From assembly GCA_040387195.1 (NCBI GenBank), contig JAZKEF010000021.1, positions 17,386-81,385 of the forward strand: DNA of 64,000 nucleotides. Direction: 5' to 3'. Shown piece by piece: positions 1 to 8,961 of the stretch. Source of the DNA: UKL13-3 sp040387195. Lineage in GTDB: Bacteria; Bacteroidota; Bacteroidia; UKL13-3. Below the pieces are notes generated by a model. The model made no database searches, was not told where the DNA came from, and saw nothing but the letters and a program-made list of their open reading frames with translations. How positions within the stretch are numbered: the stretch's first letter is position 1; each line of letters opens with the position of its first letter. A program made the translations under genes and the position numbers.

Positions 1-1855
1 TTTCGGCACCTATGCCTCCGGTTAATGTATCCTCATGAAGAATAAAAGCTTTTCCGGTTTTGCGAACACTTGCTTCAACCGCTTCTTTATCCCATGGCAA
101 CAATGTTCTCAGGTCAATAATATCAGCATCAATTCCGGCTTCGTTGCAATGTTTGGAAGCCCAGTGAACTCCGGCTCCGTAAGTAATGATGCTCACTTCA
201 TTTCCTTCTTTCACCATACGCGCCTTGCCAAGTGCAATTTCATAATAATCATCATATACTTCCTCCTCCAGATCGACTGCGCGGTACAATGCCTTATGCT
301 CAAAAAACATCACCGGATTCGGATCAGAGAACGAAGATGCCAGCAATCCTTTGGCATCAGCCGGAGTACTTGGATACACAACTTTAAGCCCCGGTACATG
401 AAAAAACCAGGCTTCATTACTTTGCGAGTGAAACGGTCCTGCCCCAACACCTGCACCGGTTGGCATCCTTACCACCACATCGGCATTTTGCCCCCAGCGG
501 TAATAACTCTTAGCCAGGTTATTTACAATTTGGTTGAATCCTACACTCACAAAATCGGCAAACTGCATTTCCACCATGGCCTTCATTCCCTTAACGGATA
601 ATCCGTAGCCGGCACCCAGAATGGCACTTTCGCACAAAGGTGTATTGCGTACCCTGTCTTTGCCAAACTGATCGATGAATCCTTGTGTGATTTTAAATAC
701 ACCTCCATACGCTCCGATATCCTGCCCCATCAACACGAGGTTATCATGTTGCTCCATACTTTGTCGAAGCCCGTCACTGATAGCATCTACCAGCCGCTTT
801 TTCGACATTTTATCGCTTGCAGGTTTTACTGTAACATGTTGCAATGTACCGAATGATGATGATTCAGGTATCTCTACAGGAGCATACACATCCGCTAATT
901 CCAGGGTTGTATCGGGTGTAATATCAGCTTCTGACTGCACGGTTTCCACTCCCTCATCTATTTCTTTTTTATACTCTGCGCGGTAACCCGCAATCATTTC
1001 ATCGGTAAGGACATTCTGTTCCTTAAGGAAAGATTCGTAGTTAGTGATCGGGTCTTTTTTACCCCACTCGTCAAACAATTCCTGTGGTACATATTTGGTT
1101 CCTGAAGCTTCTTCGTGTCCGCGCATCCTGAACGTAATGCATTCCAGCAATACCGGCCGCGGATTGGTACGCATGCTGATGGCGAGGTTTCTTACCGTAT
1201 CGTATACTTCAAGAATATTGTTGCCATCAATTTTAATGGCCTGCATGCCGTATCCGATTCCTTTATCAATAAAATTTTTGCAGCGGAATTGTTCGTTGCT
1301 GGGTGTCGACAAGCCATACCCATTGTTTTCAACCAGAAAAATAACCGGTAGTTCCCATACGGCAGCAGTGTTTAATGCCTCATGAAAATCACCTTCACTT
1401 GCACCGCCATCTCCGCTGAATACAACTGCTATCTTTTCTTCTTTACGGATTTTATGCGACAATGCAATTCCATCAGCCACACCGAGCATCGCACCCAAAT
1501 GGGAAATCATTCCAACAATATGGTGTTCATTGGTTCCAAAGTGAAACGAACGTTCGCGGCCTTTTGAATACCCGTTGAGTTTACCCTGCCATTGCGAGAA
1601 TAATTTGGCAAAAGGCATTTCCCTGCAGGTCCATACTCCGAGGTTACGGTGGAGTGGTAAAATGTATTCATCCTTATCCAACGCCATGGTAGCACCCACA
1701 CTGATGGCTTCCTGCCCCATACCCGAAAACCACTTGCTCACCTGTCCCTGACGAAGTAAAATCAACATTTTTTCTTCAATCATACGGGGTTTTAACATCC
1801 CTTTGTATAAGGCAAGTAACTGCTCGTTGCTGTAAAATTTCTTGTTGAATTGCAT
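1..1855 (-). CDS. Fused E1 alpha/beta 2-oxoacid dehydrogenase (3' end outside window)
   Basis: Thiamine-diphosphate E1 component of a branched-chain 2-oxoacid or pyruvate dehydrogenase complex, with alpha and beta chains joined in one polypeptide. Reading from the ATG at 1855, residues 1-330 are the alpha part: SGDGGASEGDFHEALN at 147-162 and VENNGYG near 175 form the TPP motif. The beta part follows, with a transketolase-type segment (CESAILGAGYGLS) and the start of the transketolase C-terminal domain (VYPSTPADAKGLLASS). The frame is open to the window edge, so only the last few dozen residues are missing. Such fused E1 proteins of about 660 residues are common in Bacteroidota and are often misnamed. 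The sequence does not decide between branched-chain and pyruvate substrates. No E2 or E3 gene is visible. Confidence 0.9.
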   Translation of the reverse strand, partial: MQFNKKFYSNEQLLALYKGMLKPRMIEEKMLILLRQGQVSKWFSGMGQEAISVGATMALDKDEYILPLHRNLGVWTCREMPFAKLFSQWQGKLNGYSKGRERSFHFGTNEHHIVGMISHLGAMLGVADGIALSHKIRKEEKIAVVFSGDGGASEGDFHEALNTAAVWELPVIFLVENNGYGLSTPSNEQFRCKNFIDKGIGYGMQAIKIDGNNILEVYDTVRNLAISMRTNPRPVLLECITFRMRGHEEASGTKYVPQELFDEWGKKDPITNYESFLKEQNVLTDEMIAGYRAEYKKEIDEGVETVQSEADITPDTTLELADVYAPVEIPESSSFGTLQHVTVKPASDKMSKKRLVDAISDGLRQSMEQHDNLVLMGQDIGAYGGVFKITQGFIDQFGKDRVRNTPLCESAILGAGYGLSVKGMKAMVEMQFADFVSVGFNQIVNNLAKSYYRWGQNADVVVRMPTGAGVGAGPFHSQSNEAWFFHVPGLKVVYPSTPADAKGLLASSFSDPNPVMFFEHKALYRAVDLEEEVYDDYYEIALGKARMVKEGNEVSIITYGAGVHWASKHCNEAGIDADIIDLRTLLPWDKEAVEASVRKTGKAFILHEDTLTGGIGAE

Positions 1856-1995
1856 CCGTGTAGATGGTTAAATTTTGTGCTGCAATGATAGGAAAAAGAC
1901 GGTGAAAGTAGTAGGCAAAACTTTAGCAGGCAGTAGGCAATTGAATATCTTAACTGACGGTTTGCTTATTGCCTGATTTCTCCCTTGCATACTCC

Positions 1996-2634
1996 CTAAT
2001 CTATCAGCTTCAGCTGAATAGCCAACTTAATGAGTTCGGCAATGCTGTTCACTTCAAGCTTTTTCATCAGATTGGTTCGGTGGGTATCCACGGTGCGGGG
2101 ACTGATAAACAGTTTTTCGCCTATTTGGGTATGCGACATTCCTTTGGCGATGTAGGTAATGATTTCGCGCTCCCGTACAGTGAGAATATAACGTCTGTCG
2201 ACAAGCTCATCTGTTTTTTTGAGTTCCTCTGTCACATCCTTGCTCATAAATGTATCGCCTGAGGCAATTGTTTTGAGTGCCGTAATGAGTTCCTGTTTAC
2301 CTGTATTTTTTAAAATATAACCGCTAACACCTGCATCCATCATATCGGTAATGGTTGATTTTTCACTAAACATGGAGAGTGCCAAAATTTTTTGATTGGG
2401 ATGAGTAAGCCGAATGGCGCGTGAAAATTCAATTCCGTTCATATCCGGCATATTGATATCGGTAATGATCACATCAACCTTTTTCTTTCTCAGTTTTTCC
2501 AATGCATCCACCGAACGAAGTGCATCCCCGGTAATTTCAAAATCGGGTTCATTGCTTAACAATGCACGAATACCATCAATCAACATCTGATGATCGTCAA
2601 CAATAAAAACGGTGATTTTTTTGGTGTTGCTCAT
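1996..2634 (-). CDS. LuxR/NarL-family response regulator
   Basis: Two-component response regulator of 212 residues that would bind DNA when phosphorylated. The receiver domain is residues 6-125: acidic pair D13/D14, phospho-acceptor D59 in TDINMPDMNG, and the conserved lysine in YILKNTG. A LuxR-type helix-turn-helix fills residues 145-210 (LTVREREIITYIAKGMS, then SPRTVDTHRTNLMKKL). No histidine kinase is adjacent, so the partner is unknown. The upstream gene ends in a strong terminator, so this gene probably has its own promoter. Family assignment is firm; target genes cannot be inferred. Confidence 0.93.
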   Translation of the reverse strand: MSNTKKITVFIVDDHQMLIDGIRALLSNEPDFEITGDALRSVDALEKLRKKKVDVIITDINMPDMNGIEFSRAIRLTHPNQKILALSMFSEKSTITDMMDAGVSGYILKNTGKQELITALKTIASGDTFMSKDVTEELKKTDELVDRRYILTVREREIITYIAKGMSHTQIGEKLFISPRTVDTHRTNLMKKLEVNSIAELIKLAIQLKLID

Positions 2635-2664
2635 AGCTTGGTGAAAATAGGAAATAGGAGATAA

Positions 2665-2700
2665 ACAAAAAAGCCTCCCGGTTTGAAACAGGAGGCTTTT
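2665..2700 (-). terminator. Intrinsic terminator of the transaldolase gene
   Basis: Perfect 10-bp inverted repeat, aaaagcctcc (2669-2678) and ggaggctttt (2691-2700), with a 12-nt loop. Read on the minus strand it begins two bases after the transaldolase stop codon and is followed by a run of six T. It separates that gene from the response regulator. Confidence 0.85.
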
Positions 2701-2702
2701 AC

Positions 2703-3359
2703 TTATGCGTTTGCTTTAGCGTGATCGGCTAAGAATTTCTCCAGTCCGCTATCGGTAAGTGGATGTTTCAATAACTGTAAAATGGTATCCAATCCGCACG
2801 TAGCAACCTGTGCTCCCATTTGTGCCGATTTGATAATATGCAATGGATTGCGGATGGAAGCAGCAAGGATCTGCGTTTGGAAACCCTGTACTCCGTATAT
2901 CTGTGCAATCTCTGCAATTAACACCATCCCGTCTTGTGAAATATCATCCAAACGTCCGATGAAAGGAGAGACATAGGTAGCTCCGGCCTTTGCAGCCAGC
3001 AATGCCTGACCTGCCGAAAACACCAAGGTACAGTTGGTTTTAATACCCATAGAGGTAAGGTGTTTAATTGCTTTCACACCATCTTTAATCATCGGTATTT
3101 TTACTACAATGTTTTCATCAAGCGCTGCAAGGTTTTCACCCTCACGAATCATTCCTTCGAAGTCGGTTGAAATTACTTCAGCACTTACATCGCCTTTCAC
3201 AATTTCACAGATGGTTTTGTAATGTTTCATCACATTATCCTGACCTTTGATTCCTTCTTTCGCCATTAATGACGGATTGGTTGTTACACCATCCAGAATT
3301 CCTAAATCATTGGCTTCACGAATCTGAGCAAGGTTTGCAGTATCTAAAAAGAATTTCAT
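2703..3359 (-). CDS. Transaldolase / fructose-6-phosphate aldolase (TalC/MipB type)
   Basis: Class I aldolase of the short transaldolase subfamily (218 residues), acting in the non-oxidative pentose phosphate pathway or as a fructose-6-phosphate aldolase. It starts MKFFLDTANLAQIREAND and has the TTNPSLMAKEG motif. The Schiff-base lysine is K87 in VVKIPM. Further conserved segments are TNCTLVFSAGQALLAAKAGA and SPFIGRLDD. The length matches TalC/FSA rather than the roughly 315-residue classical transaldolase. It has its own terminator and stands as a single gene. Transaldolase and FSA activity cannot be told apart by eye. Confidence 0.9.
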   Translation of the reverse strand: MKFFLDTANLAQIREANDLGILDGVTTNPSLMAKEGIKGQDNVMKHYKTICEIVKGDVSAEVISTDFEGMIREGENLAALDENIVVKIPMIKDGVKAIKHLTSMGIKTNCTLVFSAGQALLAAKAGATYVSPFIGRLDDISQDGMVLIAEIAQIYGVQGFQTQILAASIRNPLHIIKSAQMGAQVATCGLDTILQLLKHPLTDSGLEKFLADHAKANA

Positions 3360-3428
3360 GGTATTAAATATTAATTTGCCGCAAGATTAGGGCATTTTTC
3401 GGAAAGGATTACACATTAAATTCACAAA

Positions 3429-4019
3429 ATGGGAAACACGGATAAACACTACTGGGAAAACCGCTGGCAACAACAACAAACCGGCTGGGACCTTGGTATG
3501 GTGTCCCCTCCTCTGAAACAATACATCGACTCGTTAACGGATAAAGGCCTGCGAATCCTCATCCCTGGTTGTGGCAATGCATATGAGGCACACTATTTAA
3601 TTGATCGTGGGTTTACAAATGTAACGGTAATTGATATTGCACCTTCACTGATCGATGTTTTAACACAATCGTTTGAAAAGGCAATAGCCACCGGGTATTT
3701 CAAAGCCATTTGCGGGGACTTTTTTGCACACCGTGGCGAATATGATCTGATATTGGAACAAACATTTTTTTGTGCTATCAACCCCTCCCTTCGTCAAAAA
3801 TATGCGGATCATTGTTACCGGCTTCTGGCTCCGGGTGGTAAAGTGGCCGGGATTCTTTTTAACTGTGAATTTGAAGGTGGTCCACCGTTTGGGGGAGACC
3901 GAACGGAGTATGAAACCTATTTCAACCCCGTGTTTCATTCTGTAAAGATGGAGCCATGCCTTACATCGGCTGCTCCCCGAGCGGGCAGGGAGCTATTCAT
4001 TGAATTGGTTAAATCTTAA
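3429..4019 (+). CDS. TPMT-family SAM-dependent methyltransferase
   Basis: A 196-residue class I methyltransferase of the thiopurine/thiol S-methyltransferase family. The N-terminal WENRWQQQQTGWDLG pattern is typical of the family. SAM motif I is RILIPGCGNAYEAHYLIDRG (about 42-61), followed by VTVIDIAPSLIDVL with the acidic ribose-binding residue. GPPFGGDRTEYE and the C-terminal GRELFIELVKS also fit. The physiological substrate is unknown; relatives methylate thiols, halides, selenium or tellurium compounds. The stop codon region overlaps the convergent TonB receptor gene by 11 bp, so the two 3' ends lie on opposite strands of the same DNA. Confidence 0.85.
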   Translation: MGNTDKHYWENRWQQQQTGWDLGMVSPPLKQYIDSLTDKGLRILIPGCGNAYEAHYLIDRGFTNVTVIDIAPSLIDVLTQSFEKAIATGYFKAICGDFFAHRGEYDLILEQTFFCAINPSLRQKYADHCYRLLAPGGKVAGILFNCEFEGGPPFGGDRTEYETYFNPVFHSVKMEPCLTSAAPRAGRELFIELVKS

Positions 4020-6441
4020 CAGCCAATGTAAGATAGAAGCTCCTTCCATCACTGGGAATGATTCCGGGACCCGGATACGAATCTGCTCTCCGCGTATAAT
4101 ACATAGCATTCAACAGGTTGTTGCAACTCGCTTCAATCGTTACCCATTTATAGGTATATCCTGTAGAAAAGTCCATTACACGGTAAGTAGGAATGATTCC
4201 GTTTACTGCTCCTGCCACACGCACTGCATTAGTGGCATCGGTATAATGTTCGGTAACATAACTTCCCTGTAAGGTACTTCTGAATCCTGCACGTTTATAG
4301 GTAATTCCTCCGCGCATCATTAACGGAGGAGCCATTTCTACTTTATTGTTCTCAATCGCCTTATCTGCAGCATCAATATACCGTGCATCAACGAATGCAA
4401 TATTGGCAAATAACAACAAGCTGTTTTTGGATTCTTTACGCGCAACAACACGCCACATATCGGCTTCGGAAAAACACTCAATGCCCAGGTTACGCGAATC
4501 AGCAATATTGGTGCGGTAACGGTAATCCTGATATAATGGCGGCTGATCGGCTTTTAATGTCTGGCCTATTCGGTTATTGTAGGACACTAAAAATACGGTT
4601 ATATCGTAATTTAAAAAATCTCTATAGTTACCTCTTACTCCGGCATCTGCACTATATCCACTTTCATCTTTCATATTCGGATCCACCTTGCTGTTGGGAT
4701 TAACAATACGGATATCATTAAAATTGACAGCACGGTAGTTTTGCGAAATATTGCCGTAACACTCTACATATTGATTGAGCTTAAAACTCATCCCAATTCC
4801 TCCAATGAAAAAAGATCGTGCATGTTGTTCGTTGCCGTAAATATTTGAATCTACAATTACATTTCCTGCAAAATCTTTGGTAAGCAATTTATAATGGCCA
4901 TCGGACGCGGTATTGATGTACTCAAAGCGGACGCCCGGTGTGATGGTTATTTTTTTACTGATCCGAAAAATATTCTCCGCAAACGCAGCGATGTTCTGGT
5001 TGCTAAAAGTATAATCAGAACCTTCAGGATCTTCAGGATTTGTGAGTGCATACTCAGCATCGCTGCCACTGCTTGCATCACCCTGGATGGATTGATTTGT
5101 ACCATAATAAAACCTGCCTCCCACCAACAATGTATGATCGCGACTCCACAAACGGTACTGATGTAACAAGCGGGTTTCGTTTCCAATATTGGCAAAATCA
5201 CCCCGGATCAATGTTCGTGGTCCACCCAGATCGGCAACATTAATCCGTTCCAGATTGCCTAATGCAAACCGTTGAGAAACCAATCCAAAATTCCTGATAT
5301 TTAATTTGGTGAATGGAGTAAACCGGTAATCAGCAGTGAGTGCAAATAAGTTCCAATTCACCTTAAACCAGTTCCTGTTGCGAAACGACCTTCTGGGATC
5401 GCCAGCAAACTGGGCATCCGTCATCCCTCCCGGCTGTTGCGCGTTGTAACTCATAAAGGTGTAATCGGCATTAAGTGCCAGCTTTTCGGTTACATCATAC
5501 CTCACCGAACCATAAACAGTATTTACCTCGAAACCTGAATTAGGCCGCCAGCCATCACCTTGTTTATGGTTAAAAAAAGTATAATAGTTTAAACGACCCT
5601 TACCTACCGTTCCTCCTAAGCTATTGAACGATCCAAAAAATCCGAAAGACCCGAACGTTTGTCGTGAAACAACTTCCAGCTTTTTATCGGAAGGACCTTT
5701 TTTAAACCCGAAGTTGAGCATTCCACCAAACTGTGTTCCGTATTGTAAACTGGCTGCCCCTCTCACTACTTCTATACGTTCCAAAGCTTCCACAGGTGGG
5801 GTATAATAACTTTCCGGATATCCCAATGCATCAGCACTGATATCATATCCGTTCTGTCTTGTATTAAAGTTAGATGTGCGGTTAGGACTTAATCCCCTGC
5901 CTCCTACTCCCAATTGCAAACCCGCCTGATCGCTTTCCCAAATATTAAGTCCCGGCACTTTGCCGAATATCTGGCGGGCATTATTGGTAGCCAGATTTGC
6001 ACTCATATCCTTGAGGATAATCACTTCCGATTTTTTGGATTCATAGATACCAAATCCCTCCACACTGTTCATCCGTTTAATACCATTTCCTTCTTTTTTA
6101 TCGGATGTTATTTTCACCTCCTGTAATTTACCAGACAGAGGTTCAAGTTTCACATCGAGTGATATGTGTGACTGGTTGACCGTTATTTGTTGTGTCTGCT
6201 TTTGCAAACCATCGGCAAAAAACTCGATCTCATACAAACCATATGGGATACCGGAGATGCGGTACTTGCCATTTTTTTCGGTAGTAACCTGCTTGTTAAG
6301 CTTACGGATAGAAACCAAAGCTCCTTCAATAGATTTACCCGATGTGTGTGCTATAATTCTTCCATGCACCACAGCGGTTTGTTGCGCCAATACATTGAAG
6401 GCACACACTAAACATATCAGAAAAAAGCTATTCCGTTTCAA
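4009..6441 (-). CDS. TonB-dependent receptor, FecA-like
   Basis: Outer-membrane active transporter of 810 residues. A signal peptide ends after VLAQ (about residue 20). Next comes a carboxypeptidase-regulatory-like Ig domain (about 24-105, VHGRIIAHTSGKSIEGALVS), the plug (about 120-245, with VPGLNIWESDQAG, GGRGLSPNRTSNFNTRQNG, and ERIEVVRGAASLQYGTQFGG), and a 22-strand barrel to the C-terminus. The plug motifs fit ferric citrate-type receptors better than SusC proteins, and no SusD partner is present. It is the last gene of an operon with DUF4856, imelysin-like and HTTM genes and overlaps the HTTM gene by 14 bp, so translation is probably coupled. The substrate is inferred to be iron or another metal chelate. 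Confidence 0.88.
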   Translation of the reverse strand: MKRNSFFLICLVCAFNVLAQQTAVVHGRIIAHTSGKSIEGALVSIRKLNKQVTTEKNGKYRISGIPYGLYEIEFFADGLQKQTQQITVNQSHISLDVKLEPLSGKLQEVKITSDKKEGNGIKRMNSVEGFGIYESKKSEVIILKDMSANLATNNARQIFGKVPGLNIWESDQAGLQLGVGGRGLSPNRTSNFNTRQNGYDISADALGYPESYYTPPVEALERIEVVRGAASLQYGTQFGGMLNFGFKKGPSDKKLEVVSRQTFGSFGFFGSFNSLGGTVGKGRLNYYTFFNHKQGDGWRPNSGFEVNTVYGSVRYDVTEKLALNADYTFMSYNAQQPGGMTDAQFAGDPRRSFRNRNWFKVNWNLFALTADYRFTPFTKLNIRNFGLVSQRFALGNLERINVADLGGPRTLIRGDFANIGNETRLLHQYRLWSRDHTLLVGGRFYYGTNQSIQGDASSGSDAEYALTNPEDPEGSDYTFSNQNIAAFAENIFRISKKITITPGVRFEYINTASDGHYKLLTKDFAGNVIVDSNIYGNEQHARSFFIGGIGMSFKLNQYVECYGNISQNYRAVNFNDIRIVNPNSKVDPNMKDESGYSADAGVRGNYRDFLNYDITVFLVSYNNRIGQTLKADQPPLYQDYRYRTNIADSRNLGIECFSEADMWRVVARKESKNSLLLFANIAFVDARYIDAADKAIENNKVEMAPPLMMRGGITYKRAGFRSTLQGSYVTEHYTDATNAVRVAGAVNGIIPTYRVMDFSTGYTYKWVTIEASCNNLLNAMYYTRRADSYPGPGIIPSDGRSFYLTLAVKI

Positions 6442-7792
6442 AAGGTATAATCCAGTTTTTATGTTGCCATGAGTCTGTTAGCTCAAGCAAATTTTGTTGG
6501 TCACTTATCAATAACCGGCTCGGTCTTGCATTTAGGGTAACATATACTTCGGCCCTCACCTTACTTACCACAGCACCTCTCTCTTCATAATATGTTTTAA
6601 GAAATTGAGCATACTGTAGGATCAAATCAGGCTGAAACGACAGTTGTTTTTCCTGATGCGGATTCAAGAATTGTGCATTGTCAACAACCCCTTCTTTTCC
6701 GGTTGTTGCATCGGTTACATAAAACGTTGCCGTTCCTGCTTTTTCCATCAGCATCACCCTCCAGCTAAACCGGTACCCTTCTTCCGTCCAGTATAAATTT
6801 CCGGGATACAATACGTATCTTAACGGAAACAAAACCTGAAAAGTGAACCATGTTGCAAAAAAAGCCGTCAATGCTGCTTTTACCAAGGGTTTTTGATAAT
6901 AGGGTGTATGATTTTGCTCAGATACTTCAACTTGTTTCATCCGGATAATCCGTTGAAAGAATCGTAACAACCGGTGGTGAAAGGTATTGCCGAAAAAAAT
7001 AAGCGTGCTCACAATCATTACCATGGGAAACACCCCAATCTGAAACATCCACCCGGTAATCAAATGAAAGAACACTACTACCAGCCATGCCCATAAACGG
7101 GTTTCTTTTTTACATAAAAAATATCCGACCGAAATATCAAACAGCATTCCTGCCCAACTAAATACATAAGCTGTTGCATCATACTGAAACAGCCATCCGA
7201 TAACCGGCAGGGTATCGTTTGCCGGAAGCCAGATTTTTAGTGGCAATGCACGGATAAGCCAATCGTAATTTATTTTGGCAATGCCCGCAAAAAAATAAAC
7301 AACGATCAGCTGAGCTCTGAAAATGTTGATGCTCCATGCCGGAACCAATGTTTGACCAAGTGACGGTTTGCGCCACACATCAACCGAGTATGCTGCATTG
7401 GCAGGAACAATGCACATCATCAAACTCACCAGGCTTACAAAATAATAATGATTGAGGTAGTAGGTGATATCCACCAGTTCGCAGTAAGTGAAAAGGACAA
7501 AAAAGATAATGGCACTCCACCTGTAGAAGGCTCCAAATAGGATTCCCAAAGAGGCAAGGAGCATCAGAATATGAATAAGGTATATCCATTGCTGTGACAA
7601 CAAGGGTAGCCATTCAAACCCAAAATATTTAAACTGGACATGGGTATGGATGAAATGTTCGCCAATCCAACCCGACAGACAAAAACGCAGGGTACTGATA
7701 AAAGTTGCTGCTCCAAAAAGTATCCTGAAGGAAACCAGTGGAGCTATATCAATTTGTTTGAACCATGCGTGTTGAATCCATCCTTTCATCAA
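6428..7792 (-). CDS. HTTM-domain membrane protein (vitamin K-dependent gamma-carboxylase-like)
   Basis: A 454-residue integral membrane protein with multiple hydrophobic segments in the first 300 residues, matching the HTTM domain shared with vitamin K-dependent gamma-glutamyl carboxylase. Visible family hallmarks are YYLNHYYFVSLVSLMM, YFFAGIAKINYDWL (its lysine aligns with the lysine proposed as catalytic in the carboxylase), and VVFFHLITGWMFQIGVFPMVM. The C-terminal 130 residues are soluble. Many bacterial HTTM proteins have no demonstrated activity. It overlaps the imelysin gene upstream by 4 bp (ATGA) and the TonB receptor downstream by 14 bp, which indicates tight co-expression with surface metal-uptake components. 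Modification of a partner protein is a possible role but is not shown. Confidence 0.82.
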   Translation of the reverse strand: MMKGWIQHAWFKQIDIAPLVSFRILFGAATFISTLRFCLSGWIGEHFIHTHVQFKYFGFEWLPLLSQQWIYLIHILMLLASLGILFGAFYRWSAIIFFVLFTYCELVDITYYLNHYYFVSLVSLMMCIVPANAAYSVDVWRKPSLGQTLVPAWSINIFRAQLIVVYFFAGIAKINYDWLIRALPLKIWLPANDTLPVIGWLFQYDATAYVFSWAGMLFDISVGYFLCKKETRLWAWLVVVFFHLITGWMFQIGVFPMVMIVSTLIFFGNTFHHRLLRFFQRIIRMKQVEVSEQNHTPYYQKPLVKAALTAFFATWFTFQVLFPLRYVLYPGNLYWTEEGYRFSWRVMLMEKAGTATFYVTDATTGKEGVVDNAQFLNPHQEKQLSFQPDLILQYAQFLKTYYEERGAVVSKVRAEVYVTLNARPSRLLISDQQNLLELTDSWQHKNWIIPFETE

Positions 7793-8898
7793 TCACCATC
7801 TCCACTATTAAATGTGATTGTAATTCCCAGAAGGCTTGATAAATCACTCTTGTAAAAACGGGTTAGTTTTTGCAGCTCGGTATGTACGGCATCGGCTTTA
7901 TCAAACTGCTGGGTTATAACATCAGAAAGTTTACCAGCCGGTAATGCATTAAATGATTGTTGGGTATTGGATGTTTGTTGCCGGGTAAGGGTAATTAAGT
8001 CCTCACCACCTTCTACGCTTTGAAGATATTCTTTAAACCCTGTTCCATTGGTTCCATCAAGCGCAATGCCTTCCCAAATCTGTTGCATACAGTTCCATTG
8101 TTCTTTAGCCAGATCGGTAGAATATCCGCTGTGATATGCTTCAACATTTTCAGGTAATACTGTCGTTTGACCCGGTCTGCGGCCGAGAGGTATTCCGAAT
8201 TTGTAATTTTTGAGCCCTTCATAACTTTTGAGAAACTCATTGTAAAAGTAAGAAACGGAACTCCCGATATCTGTTCCGTTATTTGCAATAAAAGATTCCC
8301 TGTATGCTGTCCATTGCATACTCACCGATTGCAGACCTGCAGCAACTGTATTGGTGCAGGCCATGAGGTAATGTTTTCGCCAAATCTGATGGTTATACTT
8401 TTCGATTAATGCCTGATCCGTAATACCTGTTTCAAACAGTAAAAAATCGATTGCATATATTCCCCTCGAATCCCGATCGAAATTGCTAAAAGAGGTATCC
8501 GCTGCGTTTATGTATTGCTCAATTTTGGTTTTCGATGCAGGGAATGTTGCTATTTCTTCATTCAATGATTTTTTCAAGCCCGCTTCGGCAGCCGGACCAA
8601 AATTAAATCCACTGGCATGTTGCCAGATAAATGCCATCTGTTTCCATGCAGTACGTGCTTCTTCCAGCTGGATGATGCCGGGGTTGGCTATAAAAGCTGC
8701 CACCTTTAACCGTAACACTTCTGCTTTGGACGAACTTTGACTGTATGCCGGGATAATCAGTCCATCCGCATACTGTTGGAGCATTGCTTTACGATCGAAG
8801 GATTGTGTTTGATTGTCTTCTTTATCATCAGATTGACAAGCACCAAATCCAATACAAACGGATATCAGAAATAACTTTATGCTGGCTTTTATGGTCAT
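7789..8898 (-). CDS. Imelysin-like lipoprotein (M75 family)
   Basis: A 369-residue exported lipoprotein of the imelysin family, helical-bundle proteins tied to iron acquisition. ATG at 8898 is chosen because an in-frame TTG at 8931 lies inside the terminator hairpin upstream. The signal sequence ends at FGAC, and the mature N-terminus CQSDDKED is acidic, like the Bacteroidota surface lipoprotein export signal. The core contains ARTAWKQMAFIWQHASGFNFGP and SRGIYAIDFLLFE. The last segment sits where classical imelysins carry GxHxxE; here it reads GIYAID, with histidine replaced by tyrosine and glutamate by aspartate, so peptidase or metal-binding activity of the classical type is doubtful. Second gene of the operon. 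Confidence 0.87.
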   Translation of the reverse strand: MTIKASIKLFLISVCIGFGACQSDDKEDNQTQSFDRKAMLQQYADGLIIPAYSQSSSKAEVLRLKVAAFIANPGIIQLEEARTAWKQMAFIWQHASGFNFGPAAEAGLKKSLNEEIATFPASKTKIEQYINAADTSFSNFDRDSRGIYAIDFLLFETGITDQALIEKYNHQIWRKHYLMACTNTVAAGLQSVSMQWTAYRESFIANNGTDIGSSVSYFYNEFLKSYEGLKNYKFGIPLGRRPGQTTVLPENVEAYHSGYSTDLAKEQWNCMQQIWEGIALDGTNGTGFKEYLQSVEGGEDLITLTRQQTSNTQQSFNALPAGKLSDVITQQFDKADAVHTELQKLTRFYKSDLSSLLGITITFNSGDGD

Positions 8899-8909
8899 TG
8901 TATAAAAAG

Positions 8910-8940
8910 TAAAAAAGTTGGTTGCAAGCAACCAACTTTA
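8910..8940 (-). terminator. Intra-operon intrinsic terminator
   Basis: Perfect 11-bp stem (8914-8924 with 8929-8939) and a 4-nt loop, followed on the minus strand by six T. It lies 22 bp after the DUF4856 stop and 12 bp before the ATG of the imelysin-like gene. It should reduce transcription of the three downstream genes relative to DUF4856, or be bypassed under some condition. Confidence 0.8.
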
Positions 8941-8961
8941 GAATTCGAATATGTGAGAATC

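Noticed and set aside
4383..4703. Plus-strand frames opposite the TonB receptor
   Set aside because: The receptor reading frame has complete plug and barrel motifs; the opposite frames are Cys/His/Tyr-rich shadows.
8899..8931. TTG at 8931 as start of the imelysin-like gene
   Set aside because: The added 11 codons lie in the stem and T run of a strong terminator, and ATG at 8898 begins a normal lipoprotein signal sequence.
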